Positions 12,501 to 22,679 are shown, numbered from the stretch's first letter. The stretch is DNA of 64,000 nucleotides from Closterium sp. NIES-65 (GCA_948144175.1 CANXME010002497.1:372001-436000), one strand, 5' to 3'. Notes: generated by a model from the letters alone, not told the origin. Made by a program: numbers and translations.

Positions 12501-13593
12501 TCATCCCTCCATTCTCTTCCATCTCTAACAGCCTCTCAAAGTTCGTCATTTTCCTCTTCTTCCCCTCTCTCTCCTCCCCACTCTTTCCCTCTCTCTTCCC
12601 CTCCTTTCCTACATTCTTCCCTTTGCTCTTATCTTCTTTCGTCCCTGCTTGCACCCCCTCTGTCTTTCCACCCCTTGCCGCCTCTCGCGCTCCTGTCCCC
12701 GTGCCCTTCCCCACAGCACCCGCCAACATCTCTATCCCCTCTCCACTTGCCACCTCCGCCGCTTTTCTCTTTCCTCCAACAGCGGCCGTTCCGCTCTTTC
12801 CCGCTGCTACAGTGCCGCTTTGTCCCATCCGACCCGCCTCTTTCGTTGCACTCTGCTTTCCGCCCGACCCCTTCCCCTGGCCCTCTCTCCCCCGGGCACC
12901 TGCTCCCTCCGCTTGAACCTTCCCCCCGCCATGGCTTTCCCCCTTCGCCTGCGCCTGACCCCCTTTTCCTGCTCCATCTGCTCCCTTCCCGCCCCATGTG
13001 CCTGCTTCCGCGCCCCCCGCGTTTTCCCCTGCGCTCCCCGCCTTCCGTCCCCCCACGCGCTGCTGCGCCCATTCCTGTCGCTTCTGCTGCTTCTCCTGCC
13101 GCTGCTGCCGTCGCTGCTCTTTCCGCGATAAACCCTTCTTGCGCGGTAAACCCGAAACCCTGCACTCGTCGTCTGCGTGGTTGCAGGGGGCGAGGGGGAA
13201 AAGAGGAAAAAGGTATTGCGGCGTCTCGCGGCCTATTTGATATTTAAGAGTCTACAACCCGGAAACCTGAATATGTTCAGTATTCTCCAAAAACAGCCTC
13301 GGTTTCGAAAAAATTGGGCAGAATCAGATCGAAATGATTCGATCACCTCGCACTGCAATGCGGTCATGTATTAGTAGTCGTACACTGTTAGTCATTAATT
13401 AGTAGTCATAAACTCGTACTTATGGACTAGTAGTTGGTGCCGACGAGGAATCTACTCGGAGCGGCCTACCAGAAAGCGCCACGTCATCATCGTCATCATC
13501 GGGCTCTTGAAGCTGCTGCTGCAAGGAGAAGGGCAGCGACGGACCGCCACGTGGCGGACCACGTGGCGCGAAACGGCCTCCCGGGCGGCCCAT
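576..13593 (-). CDS. NOM1: NOM1/SGD1-type nucleolar MIF4G protein (partial, 6 exons seen)
   Basis: NOM1/SGD1 proteins carry an acidic N-terminus, a MIF4G and an MA3 domain and act in 40S ribosome biogenesis in the nucleolus. Exons on the minus strand: 13593-13470 (ATG, ends in an Asp run), 13172-11823 (basic SRKERQQRRQQ segment, Lys/Gly linker, very long Glu-rich tract, then KYVPPHLRQ), 11191-11124 (LLNRLSESNVDAIS, start of MIF4G), 2424-2342 (TDEVVTACTNAPRGNEQ), 1995-1896 (YAAVFAAFIAATASTVGIDF) and 661-576 (YEADEALGLRNLTMLLAYLY). All five junctions agree in phase (1,1,0,2,0). The intron 3 to 4 spans 8.7 kb and holds a minisatellite and a copia element. The exon 4 donor (GTTACG) is weak. The rest of MIF4G and MA3 would lie left of the window. 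Family assignment rests on motif order recalled from plant and animal homologues. Confidence 0.85.
700..950 (-). pseudogene. Two further copies of NOM1 exon 6
   Basis: About 706-775 and 866-949 on the minus strand repeat the acceptor (CATCAG or similar) and the first half of the real exon at 576-661. One reads YEADEALGLRNLTMLF and the other YEADEELGL then decays. Neither keeps the second half of the exon and its donor. They lie in the intron before the intact copy. Confidence 0.7.
787..814. repeat. Near-perfect palindrome, AATT core
   Basis: 28 bp centred on TTTGAGAATTCTCAAA with one mismatch in the arms. It belongs to a palindrome family also found at 11598-11629 and 35002-35031. It lies in a NOM1 intron. 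Confidence 0.75.
1138..1322. repeat. 17-bp minisatellite
   Basis: About eleven copies of TCTTCATCTGTTGCATG, almost identical. The unit shares CTTCATCTG with NOM1 exon 6 (minus-strand CAGATGAAG), so it may have grown from an exon copy. It generates several spurious open frames. Confidence 0.85.
1625..1724. repeat. 17-bp tandem repeat with SalI-type core
   Basis: About six copies of GAGTCGACGTGACTTAT/TT alternate in two versions (34-bp super-unit). The last copy closes into the palindrome TGAGTCGACTCA at 1712-1723, the same core as the palindrome at 35002-35031. Confidence 0.8.
2515..2692 (-). pseudogene. Two tandem copies of NOM1 exon 4 start
   Basis: About 2518-2577 and 2632-2688 repeat the minus-strand sequence of NOM1 exon 4 (LHKRSLVAALVTDEVVTA), including the acceptor stretch ending CTACAG in the first, but stop before the NAPRGNEQ part and its donor. 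Identity to the real exon (2424-2342) is high, so these are younger than the other exon copies. Both lie between the exon and the large minisatellite. Confidence 0.75.
2748..4507. repeat. 27-bp minisatellite with higher-order structure, left block
   Basis: About 65 copies of a 27-bp unit (GTGACGAAGTGCAACCGTGA plus AGAGACT or AGCGACT). Two unit types alternate in blocks. A rare variant (TGCGACCGTGAT) recurs at 3193, 3895 and 4273, spaced 702 and 378 bp, exactly 26 and 14 units, so blocks were copied in register. As 27 is divisible by three and the unit lacks stops in several frames, it produces very long repetitive open frames on both strands. I do not regard these as genes, because the array sits in a NOM1 intron. 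Confidence 0.95.
4508..5096 (-). repeat. 3' LTR of copia A
   Basis: 589 bp. As written on the plus strand it begins TGTAGAAAAT and ends CCTAACAACA, directly before the polypurine tract (plus-strand CCCCCCTTT at about 5097-5105). It pairs with 9876-10459. Confidence 0.9.
5104..9711 (-). pseudogene. Gag-pol polyprotein of copia A, one frame broken by two TAG codons
   Basis: A single frame runs from the ATG at 9711 (MATVDSHLGRLTLPSLL) to 5104, about 1,535 codons. It contains a zinc knuckle CRYCKAAGHAITTC, protease [11 protein letters not shown], integrase with the GHLNGHSLQQLHS zinc region and D-D-E core (HTDVAGP, HSDGAPE, NGVAERMNRT), RT with YVDDL, and RNase H (YCDASWASESEDRRS, SSCEAEYYAL). 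The frame is interrupted only by TAG at 9211-9213 (late gag) and TAG at 7345-7347 after TPMEL, where copia proteins usually have Trp, so a TGG to TAG change is likely. There are no frameshifts. This is a recently disabled copy, or active if TAG is read through. Confidence 0.9.
9864..9875 (-). promoter_or_regulatory. Primer-binding site of copia A
   Basis: The minus strand directly after the 5' LTR reads TGATATCAGAGC, one base from the plant copia consensus complementary to initiator Met-tRNA (TGGTATCAGAGC). This fixes the element's orientation. Confidence 0.8.
9876..10459 (-). repeat. 5' LTR of copia A
   Basis: About 584 bp, roughly 98% identical to 4508-5096 by eye. It should hold the element's promoter; I see no unambiguous TATA box. 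Its outer end lacks the last bases of the partner LTR and abuts the minisatellite. Confidence 0.9.
10460..10925. repeat. 27-bp minisatellite, right block
   Basis: About 17 more copies of the 27-bp unit, nearly all of the AGCGACT type that also ends the left block at 4507. The two blocks were one array before copia A inserted. Confidence 0.95.
10940..11090. repeat. Degenerate CCATGC-rich repeat
   Basis: Irregular tandem runs of short CACGCCATGCCATAGCATGC-like words. No coding signal. It lies inside the large NOM1 intron. Confidence 0.6.
11285..11340 (-). pseudogene. Degraded copy of NOM1 exon 3
   Basis: The minus strand reads CTGCAG followed by a frame LLNRPSESNGDVIALL, parallel to the intact exon at 11191-11124 (LLNRLSESNVDAISADV). 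The acceptor is kept, but the 3' half and donor are gone. It lies in the intron upstream of the intact exon. Confidence 0.75.
11598..11629. repeat. Perfect 32-bp palindrome, AATT core
   Basis: A perfect inverted repeat with no spacer, centred on TTTTGAGAATTCTCAAAA, flanked on both sides by CTCCTAAT-like words. It could extrude as a cruciform or fold as an RNA hairpin in the NOM1 intron. Same family as 787-814 and 35002-35031. Confidence 0.9.
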
Positions 13594-14087
13594 CAGCGTG
13601 CGTGACTCTACCGGACTGAACTCGTACAATCACCCGGGCGTGAGCGATGACTGTGGAAGCAAAACGACGGCCTAAATGGAGGAAGAGGGCACGACGCAGG
13701 TTTCGCGACGGTGCTCTCGAAGTAAGTGCGAGTCGAGTCGCACAGCATCCGCTGCTGAATATGCCCGTTGGTGTTGCTGGAAACTCTAAGGGTGTGCTTC
13801 TTTTCCGAGACACACGGAAGGCTAGCTAGGTAGCACACCGAATCAAATCACTGTAGTTATCGGTACAACTTTCTTGATGAAGACGCCTACAAAGGGAATA
13901 CCGGTACTCATTACACGCGTCCTTACGAACTGAGAGTAGGTCAACACCAAATTTACGAGAGGCGATATCTTAAAAGGTTCTTAACTAGGACATCTATTTA
14001 GGCGAGATCTTAAAAGTGTCCTTGAAACTTGATTACAGAAACCAGCTCATGCAAAAAATTGGCATGTTTCGTGGAGCCGAATTGCCA
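13594..14087. other. NOM1 upstream region
   Basis: About 490 bp between the NOM1 start codon and element E. The first 200 bp upstream of the ATG are GC-rich and then AT-richer. I see no further gene and no clear TATA box; this should contain the NOM1 promoter and 5' UTR. Confidence 0.4.
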
Positions 14088-14092
14088 GAACA

Positions 14093-14338
14093 TGTCAAAG
14101 TAGTAGATAGAACTTAGTAGCCATAGCTAGGGTTTGGGGTAGGAGGGGAGGAGCATGTCGAGAGAGTTTAGCCAAAGAGGGGTTTCACTAAAGCAAAATT
14201 ATAATTTTTAAACACACATTGTGTTTTTTTAAATTGTGTATTGTGAAAGCGAAGCTGCTTGTACTGCACAATTGGCATCGTCGAAGCGCGCATAAACGCC
14301 CTTCTCCAACTACAAAAACCGTGGGTTGGAGTTCATTT
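14093..14338 (-). repeat. 3' LTR of element E, left fragment
   Basis: Begins TGTCAAAGTAGTAGATAGAA, the same as 22340 onward for about 100 bp, then diverges. It is cut by element B; the remaining 42 bp are 21214-21255, ending AATTCTGACA. Confidence 0.75.
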
Positions 14339-14470
14339 TGTCAAAACATTTGCATATTAGTATCTAGGCTATATTGGGGCTAGCCTTATGGGGTACAGAA
14401 ACATTCTCGACACTCTAGTCTTGTACCCCAACCTTGACCTAATCACATCATTCCTGCCTAAGTCTCAACA
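14339..14470 (+). repeat. 5' LTR of element B
   Basis: 132 bp, TGTCAAAAC...CTCAACA. It pairs with 21086-21208; the right copy lacks a roughly 9-bp stretch and has several substitutions. The expected primer site after it (TGGCATCTTGAAC) is degenerate compared with C and D. Confidence 0.85.
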
Positions 14471-14988
14471 TGGCATCTTGAACAGTAGGTCTATAGGACC
14501 TAAGAATAGGGCCCATCTGTAACCTAGTTACCTCACCTACGGCCTCACTGCATGCGTGCCTGCCGTTAATGCAGCCCACGCTTCGAGCCCGCACAGCCCG
14601 CTGCCGCGCGCAGCCCGCCGTCGCGTGCAGCCCGCTTAGGCCCCGCGCGCCGCATCTGTCGCCAGCACGGCCCACTACTGCGTCGCGCGCCGCGTCCACC
14701 GCCCGCGCAGCTCGCTGCTGCCCTGCGAGTCGCGTCGGCCGCCGGCGTGGCCCGCTGCTACCGAGACTGCTGCCTTAGGAGTGCGCGCGGCCTGCTATTG
14801 CCTAGCGCGCCACCTTAGGAGCTCGCGTGCGGCCATCTACTGCCTTGCAAGCTGCCTGTGTTGCCTTTGCCTGCTGCCTCCTGCCTGCTGCCTACTTCCT
14901 CTGTCTTTGCCTGCTGTCTGCTTCCTGCTGCCTCTGTCTTTGCCAGCGGTCTACTGTCTGCTGCCTACTGCCTTTGCCTGCTACCGTT

Positions 14989-16400
14989 ATGACGACGCCT
15001 AATGTTCTCGCGTTCGAGCCTGACGGTCGCCCCATAGAGTTCGCTGTGTGGACCGATGCCAAAGAGGGCGTTTCACTATTCGATTACGTGTCTGGCACTG
15101 CCGTTGCTCCTGCTGCCGATGCTCCTGCTCTCGAACGCTCGCGGTGGCAGAGTCGCGATGCTGCTGCGCGCTTAGCTATTAGGAACCATCTACAGATTAC
15201 TGAGCGCGCACATTTCAGCCAGCACAAAACTTCTAAGACACTGTACGACGCTGTAGTTGCGCGCTATTCCTCCCCGGCCACTGCAGCCATAGGTCGGCTC
15301 ATGCTACCCTACCTGTTCCCCGACCTTACCTCGTTCACCACTGCTGAGGACCTCATTTCCCACCTGCGCGCTACTGACACTCGCTTTCGTGCCGCCCTTT
15401 CAGCCGAGTTCTGCGCCGCAACCCCCCCCCCCCCCCCCCGATGTACTTCACTCTCTATTTCCTCGTCACCTGCCTCCCTGACACTCTTAGCTCCGTCAGG
15501 GACCACTTCCTAGCGCTAGACCCCACCACTCTCACTGTCAACGACTTCGAGAAGCACCTCCTCGCAGTAGAGAAGAACATCCTCGCTATAGGTGCTGCTC
15601 GTGGCACTCCTCGCTCTCCCCTCTTTGAGGGGTGCTCCCCCTCCCCTCTCACCCCCTCCTACGCCTCCGCAGCTGCTGCTCGCGACTACCTTGGCGCTGA
15701 GGAGGTCGGGGCTGCTTCCGCTCCTAGTGGGAAGCGACGCAGCGGCAGGGGCGGCAAGGGTGGCAAGGGAGGTGGGGGTGGTGGTGGAGGTGGCGGTGGT
15801 GCAGGCGGCGGGGGAGGTGGAGGTGGTGGAGGTGGTCGTGGGGGTGGAGGTGGTGGAGGTGGTGGTGGGGGCGGCGGAGGCACTGGGAACGGTGGAGGTG
15901 GCAGCAGCGGCGGTGGGGGAGGAGGGAGCGGTGGTGGCAGTGGTGGTCAGGGCCATCAGTAGTCGCAGCAGCAGCAGCAGCAGCGTCAGCGCCAGACCCC
16001 CACTTCCCAGTAGCTTCTTGACTGGTATGCCGGGCGTGGGGCTTCTGGGGGTCCTGGTCACTGCCCCTATATCATTCGCACAGGTCCCCGCGCTGGTCGC
16101 CCATGCACAGGGTTTCACATTGAGCAGCGCTGCTTCACTCGGCTTAGCGACGCCTGGCGCGCCAAGTTTCTTGATGCTATTGAGTTCCCCAACTCGGCAG
16201 ACCTGCTTAGGTGTGATGTACCTATCTTTGATCTTGACTATGAGGCAATTCTTGCTGCTATGTATGCATTGACTGTTAGTGCTGAGGGTGACTGCTACTT
16301 GTGTGTGCCGCTGGATCCTGGTATAGCCCTTGGTATAGCCCCTGCAGCACTAGGTGCTTGTGAGTCTGCCCCCCCTGGTACTGCGCCTGCACGGGCCTTG
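14989..16400 (+). pseudogene. Gag of element B (frame-broken)
   Basis: Starts at ATG 14989 (MTTPNVLAFEPDGRPIEF). It carries the gag core (FSQHKTSKTLYDAVVARYSS), a frameshift at a long C run (15421-15440), then RDHFLALDP..., a glycine tract at about 15765-15950, and the word LLDWYAGR (15,990-16,040) preceded by a stop. After this comes a C-X13-C-X3-H-X4-C knuckle (CPYIIRTGPRAGRPC then FHIEQRC). The protease site is decayed (LNSSAS for the usual LDSGAS). Confidence 0.8.
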
Positions 16401-16639
16401 CACACCTTTACACTTAACTCTAGTGCTTCCCGCTTTTTCTTGCGCGACAATACCACAGTCCCTCCCCTCCCTGCACTTGTTCCTGTCTCACTGCCTAACC
16501 CCTTTGGGGGCCCAGTGCTTGCACGGTCTTCCACTGTGCTTCCGTGTCCGGCAGTCCCGTCTGGTGAGCTGTCTGGTCTCCACCTCCCTTCGTTCTCTAC
16601 GAACTTGGTGAGCAACGCTGTCCTCTAGGATGCGGGGGT

Positions 16640-17660
16640 TGACACCTTCACCCCTGGTCGGCAGCGTGTGGTGATCTGCACGTGTTCCCGGACCGGCCGC
16701 CACCTGGCCATGTTCACCTGTACGCCAGGGTCCAGTCTGTACACCCTCACCACTGCGTCGCGCTCCACCCCTTTGTCTCCCCAGCTGCACGCGTCTGCTA
16801 AGGTAGCTACCCAGTGTAAGTGTCGCCGGCTGTCGCATGACACTCTCCTGTGGCACCACCGCCTTGGTCACCCCTCCCTGCCTCGCCTTCATAGCAGGCA
16901 CTCTCGCTTCCTGGTCTCTGGTCTTCCCAGGTCTCTGCCTGCCCTCCCTCCCTCGCCTGCGCCGCCCTGCATTCCTTGCGTCGAGGGGCGGCAGCGCGCC
17001 GCTCCTCACTCCTCCTTGTTCCCTCCCACAGAGGCTCCACTGCAGACTCTCCACCTGGATGTGTGGGGCCCAGCCCGCGTCCGTGGACAGGGCCACGAGC
17101 GGTACTTCCTGCTAGTCGTCGACGACTCCACGCGTTACACCACGGTCTTCCCCTTGCAGCGCAAGGGGGATGTCCCTGATGTTTTGATCCCCTGGACCCG
17201 CGCTGCTCGTCTCCAGCTCCGCGAGCAGTTCCAGTCGGACTTTCCTGTCCTGCGTCTGCACTCTGACAGAGGTGGTGAGTTCTCCTCAGACCTCTTGGCA
17301 GCCTACTGTGCGGAGCACGGCATTGAGCAGACGTTCACGCTTCCGGCCTCTCCTCAACAGAATGGGGTTGCTGAGTGCCGCATTGGCTTAGTCATGGAGG
17401 TCGCTCGTACCTCCATGATCCATGCGGCTGCCCCCCATTTTCTATGGTCGTTTGCGGTTCGGTACACCGCGCATCAGCTCAACCTTTGGCCCCATGTCTC
17501 GTTGCCGGAGACCTCGCCCACACTGCTGTGGACGGGGAAGGTTGGCGATGCGTCGCGTTTCCGGGTCTAGGATGCATGTGCCTTTGTCCGCGACACCACC
17601 GCGGACAAGCTCTCCCCTCGCGCCATTCCTTGCGTCTTCCTTGGAGTTGTCCCTGATGCG
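16640..17660 (+). pseudogene. Integrase region of element B
   Basis: HHRLGHPSLPRLHS zinc region, PCIPCVEG, then the catalytic core with LHLDVWGPARV, LHSDRGGEFSS and NGVAECRIGLVMEVART. A Cys replaces the usual Arg after the catalytic Glu. The frame is open 16668-17570, then stops. It is followed by the APHFLWSFAVRY region in shifted frames. Confidence 0.85.
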
Positions 17661-17769
17661 CCTGGCTGGGAGTTTTAAGACCCCGCCTCGCGCCGTGTCT
17701 TTGCGTCTCAGGACGTCACCTTTGACGAGTTGGTCCCCTTTTACCGTCTTTTCCCCTACCGCACTGCTC

Positions 17770-18640
17770 TTCCCCCCCCCCCCCCCCCCCCCCCCCCCCA
17801 CCGCTATTTCTCGCCCCAGGTTTCCCCAGGTAGACCCCCTCCCCGCGCCGGGTCCTGCTCCTTCAGGTGTTTCTCAGGTAGACCCTCCCGTCCCTACGCC
17901 TGCTGAGGTCACTGGTGACTCCAGTCCTACTGGGAGTGGTGCTGTCCCTGGGGGTGTGGAGCATGAGGGTGCGCAGCGTGGGGGTGCTGAGTCTGGGGGA
18001 GCTGAGCGTGAGGAGCCTGAGGGTGCGGAGCCTGGAGGTGCTGAGCCTGCACGTGAGGAGCCTAGGAGGTCCTGAGCCTGGGGGTGCTGCGTCTGGGGGT
18101 GCTGCATCTGGGGGTGCTGAAGCCTGTGTGTGCGGAGCGTGGGGGTTTAGGGTTCTGGGGGTGAGTCGCCTGAGGGTTCTGAGACTGCTGTTACGCGGTC
18201 TCCTTGGAGTAGTCATCTTCGTCCGCGTGTGCCTCTCACCTCCTTGCAGCTGCACGACTGGTACGGTCGCCGTCAGCGTCGCGCTTCTACACCTCAGGGC
18301 TCTACTCCTGGGGTTTCTTCTGCTGGCGTCACTAGAGCTGGCAGTGGTGCTGGTCCTTTGCCTGCTGGAGGTGCCGGTGTCGCTGAACCCGGAGGTGCTC
18401 GTACTAGGGGTACTGAGCTGCTGGGGCTGGCGGTGTTGTGTCTGAGGGTGCTGCTGCTGGTGGCACTGCAGCTGGAGAGCCCTGGGACTGGAGGTGCCAC
18501 TTCAGGTGGAGCTAGTGCTGAGGGTACTGGAGCTGCTGGAGGTGCTGGCGCTGCTGAGGGTCCTGGAGCCGCCGGAGGTGCTGGAGCTGCTGCTGCTGGT
18601 GGCACTGCACAGCCGCGCCTGCTCTTCGCTCCGCTGTCTC
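17770..18640 (+). pseudogene. Low-complexity linker between integrase and RT, element B
   Basis: A C run (17768-17800) and then tandem GGxGCTGAG-type codons giving G-G-A-E-P/S repeats, the motif LQLHDWYGRRQRR at about 18243-18280, and a second Gly/Ala repeat. The same layout is seen in C and D at the same place in the polyprotein. Confidence 0.65.
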
Positions 18641-18942
18641 CGTCGTCTCAGCCACCGCTTGACTCTGCACTTCGCCAGGTTCTCATTCTCCCCTCGTCTA
18701 CTGGTCTTCCGTTACAGCGTGGCTCACCGCTGCCTGCTCCTTCTCTAGACACAGAGCAGACTGGGGGCCTTGCTGAGCGTTGTGAGCCTGCGTCGCGTCC
18801 TGTCTCACCTGTCCGGTCTGGTCGTTCCACTCGTCGTGTTCCTCGTCAGCGTTAGCCGGCTGTCCCCGGCCCTCCCCTTGTAGTCCGTCGTCCTTCCTCT
18901 CCACCGCCGCGTGTTCACCTGCCGCCCCCCCCTGCGTCCTCT

Positions 18943-20845
18943 ATGCCTGTCGTTGCTGACCCTGTGTCTGACCAGTTTCGTACTGAGCACCCTACTGTCA
19001 CGCGTCTGCTAGCCACTGTTGTCACCAACCCGTCGTTTGAGTCGACTGCTGCATCTGCCTTAGTCGCTGAGCTTGTTGACATTGCTGCTGTCTGTCGTCT
19101 AGACTACGCCGCTAGTCTTGTTGCTGAGTCTGAGTCTGTGTGTCCTCTGAGTGTGCTCTTGGCACGAACGTCCTTAAGGACAGGCAGGAGGACCTTGAGT
19201 ATCTTGCCGCCGCTGCGCCTCCTCCCGTGGCCATGCTGCTTGATCCTAAGGGAGACCCGGATGCTCCAGAGATCCCAACCCCGCGCTCTTACGCTGAGGC
19301 GATCGCGGGTGAGTACTTCTCTCAGTGGCAGACAGCCATGGACGCAGAGATGGCATCTTGGAAGTCCACAGGCACGTACGTCGACGAGGTTCCCCCTCCT
19401 GGGGCGAACATCGTCAGTGGCATGTGGATTTTCAGGGTGAAGCGGCTGCCAGGTTCTCCGCCTGTCTTCAAGACTCGTTGCGTTGCTTGAGGTTTCAGCC
19501 AGCAACAGGGAGTTGACTTCTTCCAGACCTTCTCCCCCACCCCGAAGATGACCACTCTTCGGGTGCTGCTGCACGTTGCAGCTCAGCGTGACTACGAGCT
19601 TCACTCGCTTGACTTCAGCACAGCTTTCTTACAGGGCAGTCTGCACGATGAGATCTGGCTGCACCGCCCTCCTGGCTTCACTGGGTCGTTCCCTCCTAGT
19701 ACCTAGTGGAGCCTCCGGCGGCCGGTCTACGGTCTCCTCCAGGCACCACGTGAGTGGCACGACACACTGAGGACTACATTGCGGCTCTTGGGTTTGCTCC
19801 GTCGACTGCTGACCCGTCGCTGTTTGTGCGCACCGACACGTCGCTGCCGCCGTTCTACATCCTCCTGTACGTCGACGACTTGGTCTTTGCCACTGCTAAC
19901 ACTGAGGCTCTCGCTCTGGTGAAGTCGGAGCTGCAGAAGAGACACACGTGTACAGACCTGGGTGAACTGCGCAGCTACCTTGGCTTGCAGATCACCCGGG
20001 ACAGAGCACGCCGCACCATCACACTAACTCAGTCACACATGGTGCAGCAGGTACTTCAGCGCTTCAACTTCTCCTGGTCCTCGCCATAGCCCACTCCTCT
20101 GGCTACAGGCCACTCGCTCTCAGCTCCACCTTCTGACGAGTCCGTAGAGCCGAGTGGCCCATACCTAGAGCTAGTGGGCTGCCTCATGTACCTCATGACC
20201 TGCACTCGACCTGACCTTGCGTACCCTCTTGGCCTTCTGGCTCGCTACGTGGCTCCTGGTCAGCACTGAAAGGTGCACATGGATGCTGCGAAGAGGGTAC
20301 TGCGCTACTTGTGCGGTACATCAGGCATGGGGCTCGTGCTTGGAGGGCGTAGCGCAGTTGTCCTCACTGGGCACTTAAACGCTTCTTGGGTTGACGTCCA
20401 GGCTACGCAGCGGTCGTCACAGGGTTACCCCTTCAGCCTTGGCCCTGGTTCAGTTTCTTGGCGTTCTACACACTCGTCTTCTGTTCTCAGCTCGAGTTGT
20501 GAGGCTGAGATCTATGCCACAGCCATGGCTGCACAGGAGTTACGCTGGCTTATCTACCTGCTGACCGACCTGGGAGAGCGGCCTCGTTCTCCTCCAGTTC
20601 AATACGTAGACAACAAGGCCGCCTTTGCCTTGTCTCAGGAGCACAGACTGGAGCACAGAACGAAGCACATCGCTCTGCGTTACTTCCTGGCTCGAGAGTT
20701 GCAGCAGCGGGATCAGCTTCGCCTTGCTCACGTGGCCACTCGGGCCAACACTGCTGATATATTCACCAAGGCACTTCCGTCTGGTGACCATCAGCGCTTT
20801 TGTACTTTGTTGGGCCTTGTGCATACGTTTCCACACTTGCTGTAG
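18943..20845 (+). pseudogene. RT and RNase H of element B
   Basis: Copia RT with SAMDAEMASW-like start, GMWIFRVKR, LDFSTAFLQGS, ILLYVDDLVFATA and SYLGLQITRD, then RNase H with SSCEAEIYA and VDNKAAFALSQEH, ending FTKALPSGDHQRF. Broken by several stops (for example after TRCVA near 19490 and in PPSTxW near 19704) and shifts. It is the most intact part of element B. Confidence 0.88.
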
Positions 20846-21085
20846 TCTCTGCTTGTACCGTGATCTATATATATACTTGCATGCTTGCTTTTGCTAGGTA
20901 GAGATCACTGTGCTGTTCTTGTTGCTTATATTCCTGTGCATGTGGACTGGCCTTGTGGCCGTTTGCTTGTGCTCAGTGTGTGTGGCAATGTTGTGATCCG
21001 CCTTGAGCTGTGTTTTTTTTCTTCTCTTGACTGGTCTTATGACCATTGCTTGCTCTGGCTATCCCCCATTTTGCCTATGGGGGTG

Positions 21086-21208
21086 TGTCAAAACATATGC
21101 ATATTAGTATCTAGGCTATATAGGGGCTAGGGTACAGAAACATTCTCGACACTCTAGTCTTGTACCCCATCCTTGATCAATCACATCATTCCTGCCTAAG
21201 TCTTGACA
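21086..21208 (+). repeat. 3' LTR of element B
   Basis: 123 bp, TGTCAAAACATATGC...TCTTGACA, preceded by the polypurine tract TATGGGGGTG and followed by the target duplicate CATTT. Confidence 0.85.
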
Positions 21209-21255
21209 CATTTCCCTCCACCCACGTTTCTCGATTTTCAAACAGAATTCTGACA

Positions 21256-22339
21256 TCCCCCCTTAACTGCATGCAGGAAGATCCAAGTGAAAGACACATC
21301 CTGCAGGGGTACACCAAGCAAAACAAAGCAGCAGCACGCAAGAGCAGTGACAACCAGTGGAGTAATCGCAGATACAGCTGTAGTAAGCCCTGAGGCAAAA
21401 GAGAAACAGACAACAGTAGGTGCATGTGGCGTAGGGCGCCTGGAGAGCAGGTGCGTGCGGCGGCGACGTGCGGCGGCACAGCAGGGCTCAACAGCAGCAC
21501 CTGCCGTTGAGCACCAGCAGAAAGACGAAACAAATGAAGGTGGCGACAGGGGCTGCAGCAGTAGGTGCCACGGTAGCAGCGGGCGGCAACTGCAGATGCC
21601 TAGCTGACTTCCGCCACCATCTCACCCTCCCCCCCACGACGGCATGCGCAGCAGTGAGAAAGAGAGGAGGAGGGGCGGCTATTGGCTCGGCTGAATCTCT
21701 CTCTCCACTCCCTCACACTCTCTCCCTTTCCCCTCACCCTCCCCTCCGCAACCTCTCCCCCCCCTCAAGGCGGACCCCGCGGAAGGGGGGGGGGGGTGGG
21801 GGGGGGGGGGGGGGGCGTGGGCTGCCGCTGGCGCTGGCGTCGGCGCTGGCGCCGGGCGCTTGCGTCGGCGCTGGCGCCCGCGTTGGCGCCTGGCGCTGGC
21901 GCTGGCGTCGGGCGCTGACGTCCTCGACGGCGTCGTGCGCAGGTGTCCGCGTTGGCGGTCGTCGCTGTTCGCTGGAGCTCGCAGCTGGCGCTCGACGCTG
22001 GCGGCCCGCGGAGCGACGGAGGGCCGCGGGGCGCGACGGACGGGCAGGGCGCAGCAGGGGGCGCGACGGACGGGTAGGGCGCAGCGGGGGGCGCGACGGA
22101 CGGGCAGGGCGCAGTAGGGGGCGCGACGGACGGGCAGGGCGCACGGGGCGCGACGGACGGGCAGGGCGCTCGGGGCGCATGATGTAGGGGGCCGCGCCCA
22201 ACTTGCTGTCGCACTCTTAGTTGAGGCCGCTACGACCGTCAAAACTAAGGGCGCGAAGAAGAGCGTGACGAAGGGCGTGACGAGTGCCATACGTGGAGAA
22301 ATCGGTGGGCCCATTAGAAACGAAACCACTCTAATACCA
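21256..22339 (-). other. Internal region of element E
   Basis: No pol domain on either strand. It includes homopolymer G runs (21785-21815), alternating GGCGCTGGCG words and about five copies of a roughly 29-bp GC-rich unit (GCGCGACGGACGGGCAGGGC core) at 22020-22180. This resembles the GC-rich leader repeats of C and D. Confidence 0.6.
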
Positions 22340-22544
22340 TGTCAAAGTAGTAGATAGAACTTAGTAGCCATAGCTAGGGTTTGGGGTAGGAGGGGAGGAG
22401 CATGTCGAGAGAGTTTAGCCAAAGAGAGGTTTCACTATAGCAAACAAGGAACATATAGGTGAGAGAACGAGAACAGAGGTACACCACCAAGCAGGAAAGT
22501 AAGATAACTACACTACATGCAGTTAAAACAATATAATTCTGACA
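22340..22544 (-). repeat. 5' LTR of element E
   Basis: 205 bp, TGTCAAAGTAG...AATTCTGACA, with the target duplicate GAACA following. The plus-strand sequence just before it (CTCTAATACCA) is the complement of the primer-binding site. Confidence 0.75.
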
Positions 22545-22679
22545 GAACAAGGCTGATTTGATTTGATCTCAAATTGTCAAGCAGCACAACTTGGGTATGA
22601 CTAACAGTAAAAAATAAAACTGAAACTATATTAGAATCCACTTTGCTATTCTGCCTCATTCCCCCGGAAGTCAGAGAAA

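Larger units (their letters stand above)
14339..21208 (+). mobile_element. Short-LTR copia retrotransposon B
   Basis: About 6.9-kb copia element with unusually short LTRs (14339-14470 and 21086-21208, both starting TGTCAAAACAT) and a perfect target duplication CATTT (14334-14338, 21209-21213). The polypurine tract TATGGGGGTG at 21076-21085 is the same as in C and D. The coding region is gag, integrase, RT, RNase H with many stops and shifts, so the copy is dead. It lies inside the 3' LTR of element E. Confidence 0.9.
14093..22544 (-). mobile_element. Non-autonomous copia-like element E (contains element B)
   Basis: Reverse-oriented element with target duplication GAACA at 14088-14092 and 22545-22549. 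Its 5' LTR is 22340-22544, followed on the minus strand by TGGTATTAGAG (primer-binding site). Its 3' LTR starts at 14093, is split by element B at 14338/21209, and ends at 21255 before an AAGGGGGGA polypurine tract. The internal region is only about 1.1 kb and has no pol domains. After the primer site it shares the GGGCCCACC word with the leaders of C and D, so it looks like a deletion derivative of the same group. The two LTRs match well for the first ~100 bp and at the very end but poorly between. Confidence 0.75.

Noticed and set aside
21679-22329. Arg/Pro-rich frames around the GC-rich internal region of element E
   Set aside because: Low-complexity translation of tandem GC-rich units; no domain and no start consistent with the element.
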